A stretch of DNA of 64,000 nt from Theropithecus gelada (taxonomy: Eukaryota; Chordata; Mammalia; Primates; Cercopithecidae). Below, piece after piece: positions 45,641 to 57,583 of the stretch (the first letter of the stretch is position 1; each line of letters opens with the position of its first letter). The position numbers and the translations under genes are program-made. The stretch spans positions 92,607,384-92,671,383 of the forward strand of contig NC_037673.1 in NCBI RefSeq assembly GCF_003255815.1, read 5' to 3'. The notes under the pieces were generated by a model that did not search any database, was not told the DNA's origin, and saw only the letters and a program-made list of their open reading frames with translations.

Positions 45641-46370
45641 AACTGGTCCGTGGCCTGGGGGTTGAGGACCTCTGCTTTCAAGTCAAAAGCCTCGAGCCTC
45701 CTTTGGCACTACACCACAGTTAAACTTTTTCCTTTGCCTAATCCTACTTCTTTCCCTGCTCTTCTTAAAGAGTGGATCATAGGAGCACTCTGTATTAATA
45801 TTCCCACATGCCACTCTGCAGTACAAAGTCGGCTTCGTGGCTAAGTCCACCTTCACCAATGTTTTTCTGGGCCTTCAGCATAGTGATAATGGGACGCTTC
45901 CATAAAGGTGGATAGGCAAAACAAGACCTCTAACCGAGAGATGTTATCATTGGCTTAACTCTGACACTAACTAGTTTTTTGATCTTGGGTATGTTTTTAA
46001 CTTCACTCATTCAAACAAGTTTTTATTTTGAATGTTTACAATGCATTTTGGTAGACAAAACTCAGCTCCTTTACTCAAGAAGTTTATAGGTTTAAAGGGT
46101 CTTAGGTTCTTTATTTGTATTATGAAGGAGATAGACTTGAATTAGTGTTTCTAAACCGCTTGTTCATTAAGTCCCCATCACAGATCCCATCACTTCCATT
46201 TCTTTGTGGTTGAGAATCACTCTCTTCTGTGTATCCTTAAGGGCCAAGAATATTTGATTAACTGAATATCCAAAACAATCTTGATCAATCAGTCTTGTCC
46301 CTCACTCTCCTTCCCACCTGAATCCACAAAGCTCATTTTATCATTCTTATGGCTTTGCGTCCTCATAGCG
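45641..46370. other. no gene recognised
   Basis: AACTGGTCCGTGGCCTGGGG near 45639 resembles a hAT-type transposon end. The rest is unassigned. Confidence 0.4.
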
Positions 46371-46545
46371 TAGCTCCCACTTAATAAGTGAGAACATATG
46401 ATGTTAGGTTTTCTATTCCTGAGTTACTTCACATAGATGGAATCTCCAATTCTCCAAATGCTGCAAATGCCATTTTTTAGTTCCTTTTTATGGCTGAGTA
46501 GTATTCCATGGCCTATGTGTATGTATGTGTGTGTGTGTGTATCAC

Positions 46546-46829
46546 TTTTTTTTTTTTTTTGAGATGGAGTCTCACTCTGTTGCCCAGGCTGGAGTGCAGT
46601 GGCGCAATCTCGGCTCACTGCAAGCTCCACCTCCTGGGCCCACGCCATTCTCCTGCCTCAGCCTCCCGAGTAGCTGGGACTACAGGTGCCTGCCACCATG
46701 CTTGGCTAATTTTTTGTATTTTTAGTTTCACCATGTTAGCCAGGATGGTCTCGATCTCCTGACCTTGTGATCCATCCATCTCGGCCTCCCAAAGTGCTGG
46801 GATTACAGGCATGAGTCCCCGTGCCCAGC
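46546..46829 (-). mobile_element. AluS/Y inside the antisense L1
   Basis: Antisense Alu with a 5' T-run. It follows a (TG)n run at about 46515-46540 and lacks part of the TAGTAGAGACGGGG segment. Confidence 0.92.
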
Positions 46830-48111
46830 CAACACATTTTCTTTATCCACTTGTTGATTTACGGACATTTGGGTTGGTTGTATATTTTTGCAACTGCAAA
46901 TTGTGCTGCTGTAAACGTGTGTGCAAGTATCCTTTTCGTATAATGACTTCTTTTCCTCTGGGTAATGGGATTGCTGGATCAAATGGTTGATCTACTTTTA
47001 GTTTCTTTAAAAAAATCTCCACACTGTTTTCCATAGTGGTTGTACTAGTTTGCATTGCTACCAGCAGTATAAAGGTGTTCTCTTTTCACCACAACCATGC
47101 CAACATCTATTATTTTTTGATTTTTGGGCTATGGCCATTCTTGCAGGAATAGGGTGGTATTATATAATGGTTTTGATTTGCATTTCCCTGATCATTGGTG
47201 ATGTTGAGCATTTTTGCATATGTTTGTTGGCCATTTGTATATCTTCTTTTGAGAATTGTCTATTCATGTCCTTAGCCCACTTTTTGATGGAATTATTTAT
47301 ATATTTTTTTCTTGCTAGTTTGTTTAAGTCAGTTAGTTGTAGATTCTGGATATTAGTCCTTTGTCAGATGCATAGTTTGCGAAGATTTTCTCCCACTTTG
47401 TGGGCTGTCTGTTTACTCTGCTGATTATTTCTTTTGCTGTGCAGAAACTTTTTGGTTGAATTGAATTCCATCTGTTTATCTTTATTTCTGTTGCATTTGC
47501 TTTTAGGTTCTTTGTCATTAAGTCTTTGCCTGAGCCAATGTCTAGAAGGGTTTTTCTGATGTTATCTTCTAGGATTTTTATGGTTTCAGGTCTTATATTT
47601 AAGTCTTTTATCTATTTTGTGTTGATTTTGTATAAAGGGTGATGAGGATTCAGTATCATTCTTTTACATGTGGCTTGCCAATTATCCCGGCACCATTTGT
47701 TGAATAGAGTGACCTTTCCCCACGTTATGTTTTTGTTTGCTTGTCAAAGATCGGTTGGCTGTATTTGGCTTTATGTCTGGGTTCTCTTTTCTGTTCCATT
47801 GGTCTATATACCAGTGCCATGCTGATTTGGTGACTATAGCCTTATAGTATAGTTTGAAGTTGGGTAGTGTGATGCCTCTCGACTTTCCAGGAATTTATTC
47901 ATGTCTTTTAGGTTTTCTAGTTTATGCATGTAAAGGTGTTTATAGTAGCCCTGAGTGATCTTTTGTATTTATGTAGTGTCAGTTGTAGTATCTCCTGGTT
48001 TGTTTCTCATTGAGCTTATTTGTATTTTCTCTCCTCTTTTCTTGGTTAATCTTGCTAATGGTTTATCAATTTTATTTATCTTTTCAAAGAACAAGTTTTT
48101 TGTTTTATCTT

Positions 48112-48411
48112 TTTTTTTTTTTTTTTTTTGAGATAATAGTCTTGCTCTATCACCCAGGCTGGAGTGCAGTGGCGCAATCTCGGCTCACTGCAAGCTCCGC
48201 CTCTGGGGTTCACACCATTCTCCTGCCTCAGCCTCCCCAGTAGCCAGGACTACAGGCACCTGCCACCACGCCTGGCTAATGTTTTGTATTTTTAGTAGAG
48301 ACGGGGTTTCACCATGTTAGCCAAGATGATCTTAGTCTCCTGACCTTGTGATTCACCTGCCTCCGCCTCCCAAAGTGCTAGGATTACAGGCATGAGCCAC
48401 TGTGCCCGGCC
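48112..48411 (-). mobile_element. AluS/Y inside the antisense L1
   Basis: Full-length antisense Alu. TTATTTATCTTTT-like L1 text repeats on both sides (about 48070 and 48411), consistent with a target duplication. Confidence 0.93.
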
Positions 48412-48848
48412 TTATTTATCTTTTGTATTGTTTTATTTTTGTTTTAATTTCATTTAGTTCAGCTCTGATCTCAGTTATTTCCTTTCTTCTGCTGGGTTTG
48501 GGTTTGGTTTGTTCTTGTTTCTCTAGTTCCTTGAAGTGTGACCTTAGATTGTCTATTTGTGCTCTTTCAGACTTTTTGATGTTGGCATTCAGAGCTATGA
48601 AGTTTCCTCTTAGCACTGCTTTCACTGTATCCCAGGTGTTTTGATGGGTTATGTCACTACTATCATTAAGCTCAAAAGATTTTAAAATTTCCATCTTGAT
48701 TTCATTGTTGACCCCGTGATCATTCAGGAGCAAGTTATTTAATTTCCATGGATTTGCATAGTTGTGAGGGTTCGTTTTGGAGTTGATTTCCAATTTTATA
48801 CCACTGGAGGCCGAGAGAATACTTGATCTAATTTTGATTTTCTAAATT

Positions 48849-49152
48849 TTTTTTTTTTTTTTTTTGAGACAGAGTCTAGCCTGTGGCCCAGGCTGGAGTA
48901 CAGTGGCACAATCTTGGCTCACTGTGATCTCCGCCTCCCATGTTCACGTCATTCTCCTGCCTCAGCCTCCTGAGTAGCTGGGACTACAGGTGCCCGCCAC
49001 CATGCCCGGCTAATTTTTTTTTTTTTTATTTTTAATAAAGACGGGGTCTCACCATGTTAGCCAGGATGGTCTTGATCTCCCGACCTTGTGATCCACCTGC
49101 CTCAACCTCCCAAAGTGCTGGGATTACAGGCATGAGCCACCACGCCTAGCCT
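48849..49152 (-). mobile_element. AluS/Y inside the antisense L1
   Basis: Full-length antisense Alu. TTGATTTTCTAA flanks both sides (48833-48845 region and 49152-49164 region), marking the duplicated target. Confidence 0.93.
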
Positions 49153-51000
49153 TGATTTTCTAAGTTTATTGAGACTTGTTTTGTGGCCTATTATATGGTC
49201 TTTCTTGGAGAATGTACCATGTGCTGATGAATCGAATGTATATTCTGCAATTGTTGGGTAGAATGTTCTATAAATATCTGTTAAGTCCATTTGTTTTAGG
49301 ATATAGTTTAAGTCCATATTTCTTTGTTGACTTTCTGTCTTGATGGGCTGTCTGGTGCTGTCAGTGGAGTACTGAAATCCTCCACTCTTATTGTGTTGCT
49401 GTCTATCTCATTTCTTAGGTAGGTCTAGTAGTACTTGTTTTATAAATTTGGGAGCTCCAGTGTTAGGTGCATATATATTTAGGATTGTTATATTTTCCTG
49501 TTGGACTAGTCCTTTTATCATTATATAATGTTCCTCTTTGTCTTTTTTTGTTGTTGTTGTTGCTTTGAAGTCTATTTTGTCTGATATAAGAATAGCTACT
49601 TCTGCTTGTTTTTGGTGTCCATTTGCATGGAATATCTTTTTCCACCCCCTTTACCTTTAGTTTATGTGAGTCCTATGTGTTAGATGAATCTCTTGAAGGC
49701 AGCAGATAGTTGGTTGGTGAATTCTTACCCATTCTGCCATTCTGTATCTTTTAAGTGGAGCATTTAGGTCATTTATATTCAAGTTAGTGTTGAAAATGAG
49801 GTACTATTCTATTTGTTGTGCTAGTTGTTGCCTGAATACCTGCTGCTAATCTGAGGTTTTCCTTTGTAGGTCACCTGATACTTTTGCCTCACAGCTCTTA
49901 AGATTCTTTCCTTTGCCTTGACGTTAGATAACCTGATGATTTTGTGCCTAAGTGATGATCTTTTGCAATGAATTTCCTGGGTATTCTTTGAGCTTCTTGT
50001 ATTTGGGATGTCTAGATCTCTAGCAAGGCCAGGAGTTTTCCTCGATTATTCCCTTAAATATGTTTTCCAAACTTTTAGATTTCTCTTCTTCCTCAGGAAC
50101 ACCAATTATTCTTGGGTTTGGTTGTTTAACATAATCCCAAATTTCTTGGAGGCTTTGTTTATTTATTTTTTATTCTTTTTTCTTAGTCTTTGTTGGATTG
50201 GGTTAATTTGAAAGTCTTGCTGTTGAGCTCTGAAGTTCTTTTCTCTACTTGTTTGATTCTATTGCTGAGACTTTCCAGTGTATTTTGCATTTCCCTAGGT
50301 GTGTCCTTCATTTCCAGAAGTTATAATTGGTTTTTATTTATGCTATCTATTTCTTTGGAGTTTTTTCCCATCTATATCTTGTATAATTTTTATTTCTTTA
50401 AGGTGGTATTCACTTTACTCTGGTGCCTTCTTGAATACCTTAATAATCAACCTTTTCTGGCAATTCAGAGGTTTCTTCTTGGTTTGGATCCATTGCTTGT
50501 GAGGTAGTGTGATTTTTTGGGGTGTTGACCTTGTTTTGTCATACTACCAGAATTACTTTTCTGGTTCTTTCTCATTTGGGTAGACTATGTGAGAAGAAAG
50601 AGCTGGGACGCAGGGGTTATTATTGTTCAGATTCTTTTGTCCCATGGGATGATCCCTTGATGTAGCAGTGCTCTCCCCCTACCCCTAGGGATGGGTCTTC
50701 CTGAGAGCCTAACTGCAGTGATTGTTATTTCTCTTCTGGATCTAGCTACCCAGTGGAGCTACCAAGACTCCAGGCAGTACTGAGGCATGTCTGCAAAGAG
50801 TCCTGTGATGTTATTCATCTTCAGGTCTCTCAGCTATGGATACCAGCATCTACTGTGGTGGAGGTAGCAGGAGAGTGAATTGGACTCTATGAGGGTCGTT
50901 GGTCGCAGTTTTGTTTAGTGTACTGGTTTTGTGTTGGTTGGCCTCTAGCTTTCAAGAGAGCATCAGCTGTGGTAGTATAGGGAGGATACAAGCTTGCCTT

Positions 51001-51406
51001 TGTCAGGCTTCTGAGCCAAGGTTAAACTATCCTATCCCCTGTGACCTGAACGTACACATGGATGATTCCTGCCTTAAATGATGACATTCCACCACAAAGG
51101 AAGTGAAAATGGCCTGTTCCTGCCTTAACTGATGACATTACCTTGTGAAATTCCTTTTCCTGGCTCATCCTGGCTCAAAAGCTCCCCCACTGAGTACCTT
51201 GTGACCCCCACCCCTGCCTGCCGGAGAACAATCCCCTTTGACTGTAATTTTTCTTTACCTACCCAAATCCTATAAAACAGCCCCACCCCATCTCCCTTCG
51301 CTGACTGTCTTTTCAGACTCAGCCCGCCTGCACCCAGGTGAAATAAACAGCCATGTTGCTCACGCATAGCCTGTTTGGTGGTCTTTTCACACGGACACAC
51401 ATGACA
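51001..51406 (+). repeat. HERV-H 5' LTR (LTR7 family)
   Basis: It starts TGTCAGGCTTCTGAGCC and ends ATGACA. The TATA box TATAAAA is at 51271-51277 and the polyadenylation signal AATAAA at 51342-51347. It is 406 bp and keeps both core promoter elements. Confidence 0.95.
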
Positions 51407-51408
51407 TT

Positions 51409-51426
51409 TGGTGCTGTGACTTGGAT
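51409..51426 (+). other. HERV-H primer binding site (tRNA-His type), mutated
   Basis: TGGTGCTGTGACTTGGAT follows the 5' LTR by two bases. From memory the usual HERV-H site is TGGTGCCGTGACTCGGAT, giving two C-to-T changes, both at CpG. Confidence 0.85.
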
Positions 51427-51829
51427 CGGGGGACCTCCCTTAGGAGATCAATCCTCTGTCCTCCTGCTTTTTGCTCCATGAGAAAGATCCACCTACAACC
51501 TCAGGTCCTCAGACCAACCAGCCCATAGAACATCTCAATAATTTTAAATCTGGTAAGCGGCCTCTTTTTACTCTCTTCTCCAGCCTCTCACTATCCTGCA
51601 ACCTCTTTCTCCTTTCAATCTTGGTGCCACCCTTCAATCTCTCCCTTCTCTTAATTTCAATTCCTTTCAATTTCTGGTAGAGACAAAGGAGACACATTTT
51701 ATACGTGGACCCAAAACTCAGACACCGGTCATGGGCTCAGGAAGGCAGCCTTCCTTTGGTGTTTAATCATTGCGAAGATGCCTCTCTGATTATTCACCCA
51801 GGTTCCATTAATGTCTGATCTCCGCAGGG

Positions 51830-53200
51830 ATGCCTGCCTTGGTCATTCACCCACGTTCCCTTAGTGGCAAGTCAGTTGCAGGGACACCTGCTTTGGCTGC
51901 TCACCCACATTGCAGCCCAGGGCTGCTCCCCACCCCCTTCTCCATGTCTCTACCCTTCTCTTTAAACTTGCCTCATTCATTCACTATGGGCAACTTTCCA
52001 CCCTCCATTCCTCCTTCTTCTCCCTTAGCCTGTGTTCTCAAGAACTTAAAACCTCTTCAACTCACACCTGACCTAAAACCTAAATGCCTTATTTTCTTCT
52101 GCAATGCCGCTTGACCCCAATACAAACTCGACAGTAGTTCCAAATAGCCAGAAAACGGCACTTTCGATTTTTCCATCCTACAAGATCTAAATAATTTTTA
52201 TCATAAAATAGGCAAAAGGTCTCAGTTGCCTGACGTCCACATTTTACACGTTGTTCCCTCCCTAGTCTCTGTTCCCAATGCGACTCAACCCAAGTTGTCC
52301 TTCTTTCCCTCCTGCCTGTCCTCTTGGTCCCAACCCCAAGCATCGCTGAGTCTTTCTAATCTTCCTTTTCTACAGACCCATCTGACCTCTCCCCTCCTGC
52401 CCAGGCTGCTCCTTGCCAGGCTGAGCTAAGTCCCAATTCTTCCTCAGCATCTGCTCCCCAACCCTATAATCCTTTTATCACCTCCCCTCCTCACACCACA
52501 ACTAGCCCTCCCCGACCTGCCCAGCAATTTCCACTTAAAAAGGTGGCTGGAGCTAAAGGCAATGTCAAGGTTAATGCTCCTTTTTCTTTATCTGACCTCT
52601 CCCAAATCAGTTAGTGTTTAGGCTCTTTTTCATCAAATATGAAAAACCCAGCCCAGTTCATGGCCTGTTTAGCAGCAACCCAAAGATGCTTTACAGCCCT
52701 AGACCCTGAAAGGTCAGAAGGCCATCTAATTCTCAATATGCATTTTATTTTATTACCCAATCTGCTCCTGACATTAAATAAAGCTCCAAAAATTAAATTC
52801 CGGCCCTCAAACGCCACAACAGGACTTAATGAACCTCGCCTTCAAGGTGTACAATAATAGAGTAGAGGCAACCAAGTAGCAACATATTTCTGAGTTGCAA
52901 TTCCTTGCCTCTGCTGTGAGAGAAACCCCAGCCAAATCTCTAGCACACAGGAACTCTAAATGCCTGAACTGCAGCTGCCAAAGGTTTCTCCAGAACCTCC
53001 TCACCCAGGAGCTTGCGACAAGTGCCGGAAATCTGGCCACTAGGCCAAGGAATGTCCGCAGCCCAAGGTTCCTCCTAAGCCATGTCCCATCTGTGCAGGA
53101 TCCCACAGAAAATTGGACTGTTTAATTCACCCAGCAGCCTCTTCCAGAGCCCCTGGAACTCTAGCCCAAGGCTCTCTGACCCCTTCCGAGATCTTTTCAG
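51830..53200 (+). pseudogene. HERV-H gag remnant
   Basis: A Pro/Ser-rich gag-like region is broken into short frames. Near 53011-53120 two nucleocapsid zinc knuckles (C-x2-C-x4-H-x4-C) are recognisable, CDKCRKSGH and CPICAGSH. A stop codon directly follows the first knuckle's histidine. Confidence 0.8.
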
Positions 53201-53315
53201 TGTAGTGGCTGAAGAGTGACACTGCCCAGTTGCCTCAAAAGCTTCCTGGACCATCATAGACGCTTTAGGTAACTCTTACAGTAGAGGATAAAAATCCTTC
53301 CCCTTCTTAATCAAT

Positions 53316-55900
53316 ATGGAGGCTACCCACTCTACATTACCTTCTTTTCAAGGGCCTGTTTCCTTTGCCTCCATAACTGTTGTGGGTATTGATGGCCAAG
53401 CTTCTAAACCTCTTAAAACTCCCCAACTCCGGTGCCAACTTGGACAACATTCTTTTATGCACTCCTTTTTAGTTATCCCCACTGCCCGGCCCCCTTGTTA
53501 GGTAGAGACATTTTAACCAAATTATCTGCTTCTCTGACTATTCCTGGACTACAGCCACATCTCATTGCCACCCTTCTTCCCAACCCAAAACCTCCTTTGT
53601 GTCTTCCTCTCGTATCTCCCAACCTTAACCCACAAATGTAGGACATCTCTACTCCCTCCCTGGCAACGGATCACATGCCCGTTACTATCCCATTAAAACC
53701 TAATCACCCTTACCCCAGTCAACGCCAATATTCCATCCTGCAGCACACTTTAAAAGTATTAAAGCCTGTTATCACTTGCCTGTTACAGCATGGCCTTTTA
53801 AAGCCTATAAACTCTCCTTACAATTCCCCCATTTTACCTGTTCAAAAACCGGACAAGCCTTACAGGTTAGTTCAGGATCTGCACCTTATCAACCAAATTG
53901 TCTAGCCTATCCACCCTGTGGTGCCAAAGCCATATACTCTCCTATCCTCAATACCTCCCTCCACAACCCCTCCATAACCCATTATTCTGTTCTGGATCTC
54001 AAACATGCTTTCTTTACTATTCCTTGCACCCTTCATTCCAGCCTCTGTTCGCTTTCACTTGGACTGACCCTGACACCCATCAGGCTCAGCAAATTACCCA
54101 GGCTATACTGATGCAAGGTTTCACAGACAGCCCCCATTACTTCAGTCAAGCCCAAATTTCTTCCTCATCTGTTACCTATCTCAGCATAATTCTTCATGAA
54201 ACCACATGTGCTCTCATGCTGGTAGTGTCCGGCTAATCTCCCAAACCCCAATCCCTTCTACAAAACAACAACTCCTTTCCTTCCTAGGCATGGTTAGGTA
54301 CTTCCGCCTTTGGATACCTGGTTTTGCCATCCTAACAAAACCATTATTTAAACTCAAAAGGAAACCTAGCTGACCCCATAGATTCTAAATCCTTTTGGCA
54401 CTCCTTTCCGTTCCTTAAAAAACAGTCCTAGAAGCTGCCCCCACACTAGCTCTCCCTAACTCATCGCAACCCTTTTTCATTACACACAGCCAAAGTGCAG
54501 GGCTGTGTGGTCGCAGTTCTTACACAAGAGCCAAGACCACGCCCTGTAGCCTTTTTGTCCAAACAACTTGATCTTACTGTTTCAGGCTGGCCATCATGTC
54601 TCCGTGCAGCGGCTGCTGCCGCCCTAATACTTTTAGAAGCCCTCAAAATCACAAACTATGCTCAACTCACTCTCTACAGCTCTCATAATTTCCAAAATCT
54701 ATTTTCTTCCTCACCCCTGATGCATATACTTTCTGCTCCCCGGCTCCTTCAGCTGTACTCACTCTTTGTTGAGTCTCCCACAATTACCATTGTTCCTGGC
54801 CCAGACTTCAATCCAGCCTCCCACATTATTCCTGATACCACACCTGACTCCCATGACTGTATCTCTCTGATCCATCTGGCATTGACTCCATTTCCCCATA
54901 TTTCCTTCTTTCCTCACCCTGATCACACTTGGTTTATTGATGGCAGTTCCACCAGGGCTAATCGCCACACACCAGCAAAGGCAGGCTATGCTATAGTATC
55001 TTCCACATCTATCATTGAGGCTACTGCTCTATCCCCCTCCGCTACCTCTCAGCAAGCCAAACTCATTGCCTTCATTCAGGCCCCCACTCTTGTAAAAGGA
55101 CTACGCGTCAATATTTATACTGACCCCATATCCTGCACCACCATGCTGTTTTATGGGCTGAAAGATTTCCTCACTATGCAAGGAGGATTTAACGCCTCTT
55201 TAATAAAAACTCTTCTATAGGCCGCTTTACTTCCAAAGGAAGCTGGAGTCATACACTGCAAAGGCCATCAAAAGGCATCAGATCCCATCGCTCAACGCAA
55301 TGCTTATGCTGATAAGGTAGCTTAAAAAGCAGCTAGTGTTCCAACTTCTATCCCTCATGTGGAAGTTTTTCTCCTTCTCATCTGGCCACTCCTACCTACT
55401 CCCTCACTGAAACTTTCACCTATCTCTTCCCACACAAGGCAAATGGTTCTTGGACCAAAGAAAATATCTCCTTCGAGTCTCACAGGCCCATTCTATTCTG
55501 TCGTCATTTCATAGACTCTTCCGTGTAGGTTACAAGCCGCTAGCCCGCCTCTTAGAACCTCTCATTTCCTTCCCATTGTGAAAATCTATCCTCAAAGAAA
55601 TCACTTCTCAGTGTTACTCTACTACTCCTTAGGGATTTCTCAGGCCCCCTCCCTTCCCTGCACATCAAGCTCGGAGATTTGCTCCAGCCCAGGACTTTCA
55701 AGTTGACTTTACTCACATGCCTCAAGTCAGGAAACTAAAATACCTCTTGGTCTAAGTAGACACTTTCACTGGATAGGTAGAGGCCTTTCCCACAGTGTCT
55801 GAGAAAGCCACCACTGGTCATTTCTTCCCTTCTGTCAGACATAATTCCTCGGTTTGGCCTTCCCACCTCAGTTTCTCAGACTCTTGGTATTCAGTGGCAC
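53316..55900 (+). pseudogene. HERV-H pro-pol remnant
   Basis: Protease-linker sequence lies near 53316. Reverse transcriptase N-terminal text follows at 53675-53905 (SPYNSPILPVQKPDKPYRL). An RNase H segment with WFIDGSS is at about 54930-55090, and integrase pieces follow to about 55900 (AQDFQVDFTHMPQ). Several frameshifts and stops and missing RT catalytic sequence show that it is non-functional. Confidence 0.85.
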
Positions 55901-56421
55901 CTGGTTTTATCTCAAATTGCCACCCTTAAGTCTCTCCTTTAAGTGGACAGAAGATCTTCAGTGACAAAGTACACTCCAATACTTTCACCGTGATGAAGTC
56001 CTGTTCTTTACTTTTATACTTACTCTTATTCTCGTTCGCATTCTTATGCCACCCTCTACCTCTCCCCAGCTATCTCCACCACACTATCAAACTCACTCTC
56101 TCCTAGCCGTTTCTAATCCTTCTTTAACAAACAATTGCTGGCTTTGCATTTCTCCTTCCTCCAAAATCACCAAGGCTTTGACTTACTCACTGCTAAAAAA
56201 AGAGGACTCTGTATATTTTTAAATGAAGAGTGTTGTTTTTACCTAAATCAATCTGGCCTGCTATATGACAACATAAAAAAACTCAAGGATAGAGCGCGAA
56301 AACTCGCCAACCAAGCAAACAATAACGTTGAACCCCCTTGGACACTCTGTAATTGGATGTACTAGGTACTCCCAATTCTTAGTTCTTTAAAACCTATTTT
56401 TCTCCTTCTTTCATTTGGACC

Positions 56422-56859
56422 TGTTATGCCCAGACCCTCTGTTCCCCAAAGAAGACCACCAGAGTCCAGAGTCAAAGCCAAGCGGCAAGGATCTTTATGA
56501 CAAGTTCGAACCTGGTCCCTCCATTACACAGCATACAAGAGGGCCCCGAACAATGCGAGTGCTTGCTTTTTTATAGCCCGAAAGTTACAGGGGAACAAAG
56601 GAATTCTTTCGGTTCCCGTGCTTTCAGTAAAACCTTGAACGGCTGTCTCCTTATCGGAGACCTTCCAGGTGGTGTTTGTACTGGGCTCAGGAAGTTTGAG
56701 AGATATGTGGTGGGATGGGAGGATGGGATGTGTTTGTACTGGGCTCAGGAAGTTTGAGAGATATATGGCGATATGTGGTGGGATGGGAGGATGGGATGTG
56801 TTTGTACTGGGCTTGTTTGTTTTGAGCCCGGGGCTGAGGAATGTGCCCGGCTCCTCTCA
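56422..56859 (-). mobile_element. nested solo LTR of a gammaretrovirus-like ERV
   Basis: A 438-bp insertion with TG and CA ends is flanked by GACC at 56418-56421 and 56860-56863, splitting otherwise continuous HERV-H env. In minus orientation it shows U3 with tandem repeats, TATAAAAAA at 56567-56575, a CATAAA signal at 56494-56499, and an end at GGGTCTGGGCATAACA. The 4-bp duplication fits gammaretroviral integrases. I do not recognise the family; an Old World monkey ERV1 lineage is a guess. Confidence 0.88.
56673..56815 (-). repeat. tandem direct repeats in the solo LTR U3
   Basis: The unit TGTTTGTACTGGGCTCAGG and following bases starts at 56673, 56731 and 56799 (third copy partial). The first unit is 58 bp. 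The second is 68 bp because of a 10-bp extra block (ATATGGCGAT). Placement upstream of the TATA box resembles gammaretroviral enhancer repeats. Confidence 0.9.
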
Positions 56860-57156
56860 GACCTTGTGTCTTTCGTTTAGTTTTTCAATTCATACAAAAC
56901 CGCATCCAGGAGATCACCAATAATTCGGTATGACAAATGCTCCTTCTAACAACCCCACAATATCACCCCTTACCCCAAAATCTTTCTTAAGTTTAATCTC
57001 TCCCACTGTAGGTTCCCATGCCACCCCAATCCCGCTCGAAGCAGCTCTGAGAAACATTGCCCATTCTCTCTCCATACCATCCCCCAAAATTTTCACCACC
57101 CCAACACTTTACCACTATTTTGTTTTATTTTTCTTATTAATATAAGAAGACAGAAA

Positions 57157-57578
57157 TGTCAGGCCGCTGAGCCAAAGTTAAGCCATCATATCCCCTGTGG
57201 CCTGCACGTACACATCCCGATGGAGGGTTCCTGCCTTAAGTGATGACATTCCACCACAAAAGAAGTGAAAATGGCCTGTTCCTGCCTTAATTGATGACAT
57301 TACCTTGTGAAATTCCTTTTCCTGGCTCATCTTGGCTCATCCTGGCTCAAAAGTTCCCCCACTGAGCACCTTGTGACCCCCACCCCTGCCCACCAGAGAA
57401 CAATCCCCTTTGACTGTAATTTCCCTTTATCTACCCAAATCCGATAAAATAGCCCCACCCCATCTCCCTTCGCTGACTGTCTTTTCAGACTCAGCCCGCC
57501 TGCACCCAGGTGAAATAAACAGCCTTGTTGTTCACACAGAGCCTGTTTGCTGGTCTTTTCACAAGGACACGCATTAAA
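57157..57578 (+). repeat. HERV-H 3' LTR (LTR7 family)
   Basis: It starts TGTCAGGCCGCTGAGCC after a short purine tract (AGAAGACAGAAA). It is 422 bp and has one extra CTTGGCTCATC unit relative to the 5' LTR. The TATA box is mutated (GATAAAA, near 57443), AATAAA is kept at 57514, and the terminal CA has decayed to AA. Confidence 0.94.
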
Positions 57579-57583
57579 GCCTT

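Larger units (their letters stand above)
46371..50995 (-). mobile_element. antisense L1 (L1PB/L1MA-like), 3' part up to the HERV-H insertion
   Basis: The ORF2 tail is near 46371 and the ORF2 N-terminal half is recognisable on minus at 48416-48793 (AVLRGNFIALNANIKKSE, RRKEITEIRAELNEI). Endonuclease-region text lies at 49102-49317 (DLNYILKQMDLTDIYRTF), and ORF1/5' UTR follow to 50995. Three Alus interrupt it (46546, 48112, 48849). The 3' UTR is missing at the left end. The element resumes at 57584 after the HERV-H. Confidence 0.88.
56040..57130 (+). pseudogene. HERV-H env remnant (mostly transmembrane subunit)
   Basis: Only a short leader-like segment and the transmembrane subunit remain. A C-x6-C-C motif typical of gamma-type TM proteins lies within 56135-56365. 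The region is split at 56421 by an unrelated solo LTR and resumes at 56864. It is broken and has no surface subunit. Confidence 0.8.
51001..57578 (+). mobile_element. HERV-H provirus, defective
   Basis: Seen: two LTR7-like LTRs flank a shortened gag-pro-pol-env interior, with the 5-bp target duplication GCCTT at 50996-51000 and 57579-57583. The interior is about 5.3 kb once the nested solo LTR is removed, so it is of the deleted HERV-H type. All frames are broken by stops and deletions, and most of the env surface subunit is absent. By eye the LTRs differ at about 30-35 of roughly 400 aligned positions, consistent with an insertion in an early catarrhine ancestor. It sits inside an antisense L1. 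Confidence 0.96.

Noticed and set aside
54495..55220. 241-codon frame as a domesticated retroviral gene
   Set aside because: It is one open piece of the broken HERV-H pol (RT end and RNase H) with no start context and no complete enzyme. Openness over 700 bp alone is not evidence of function.
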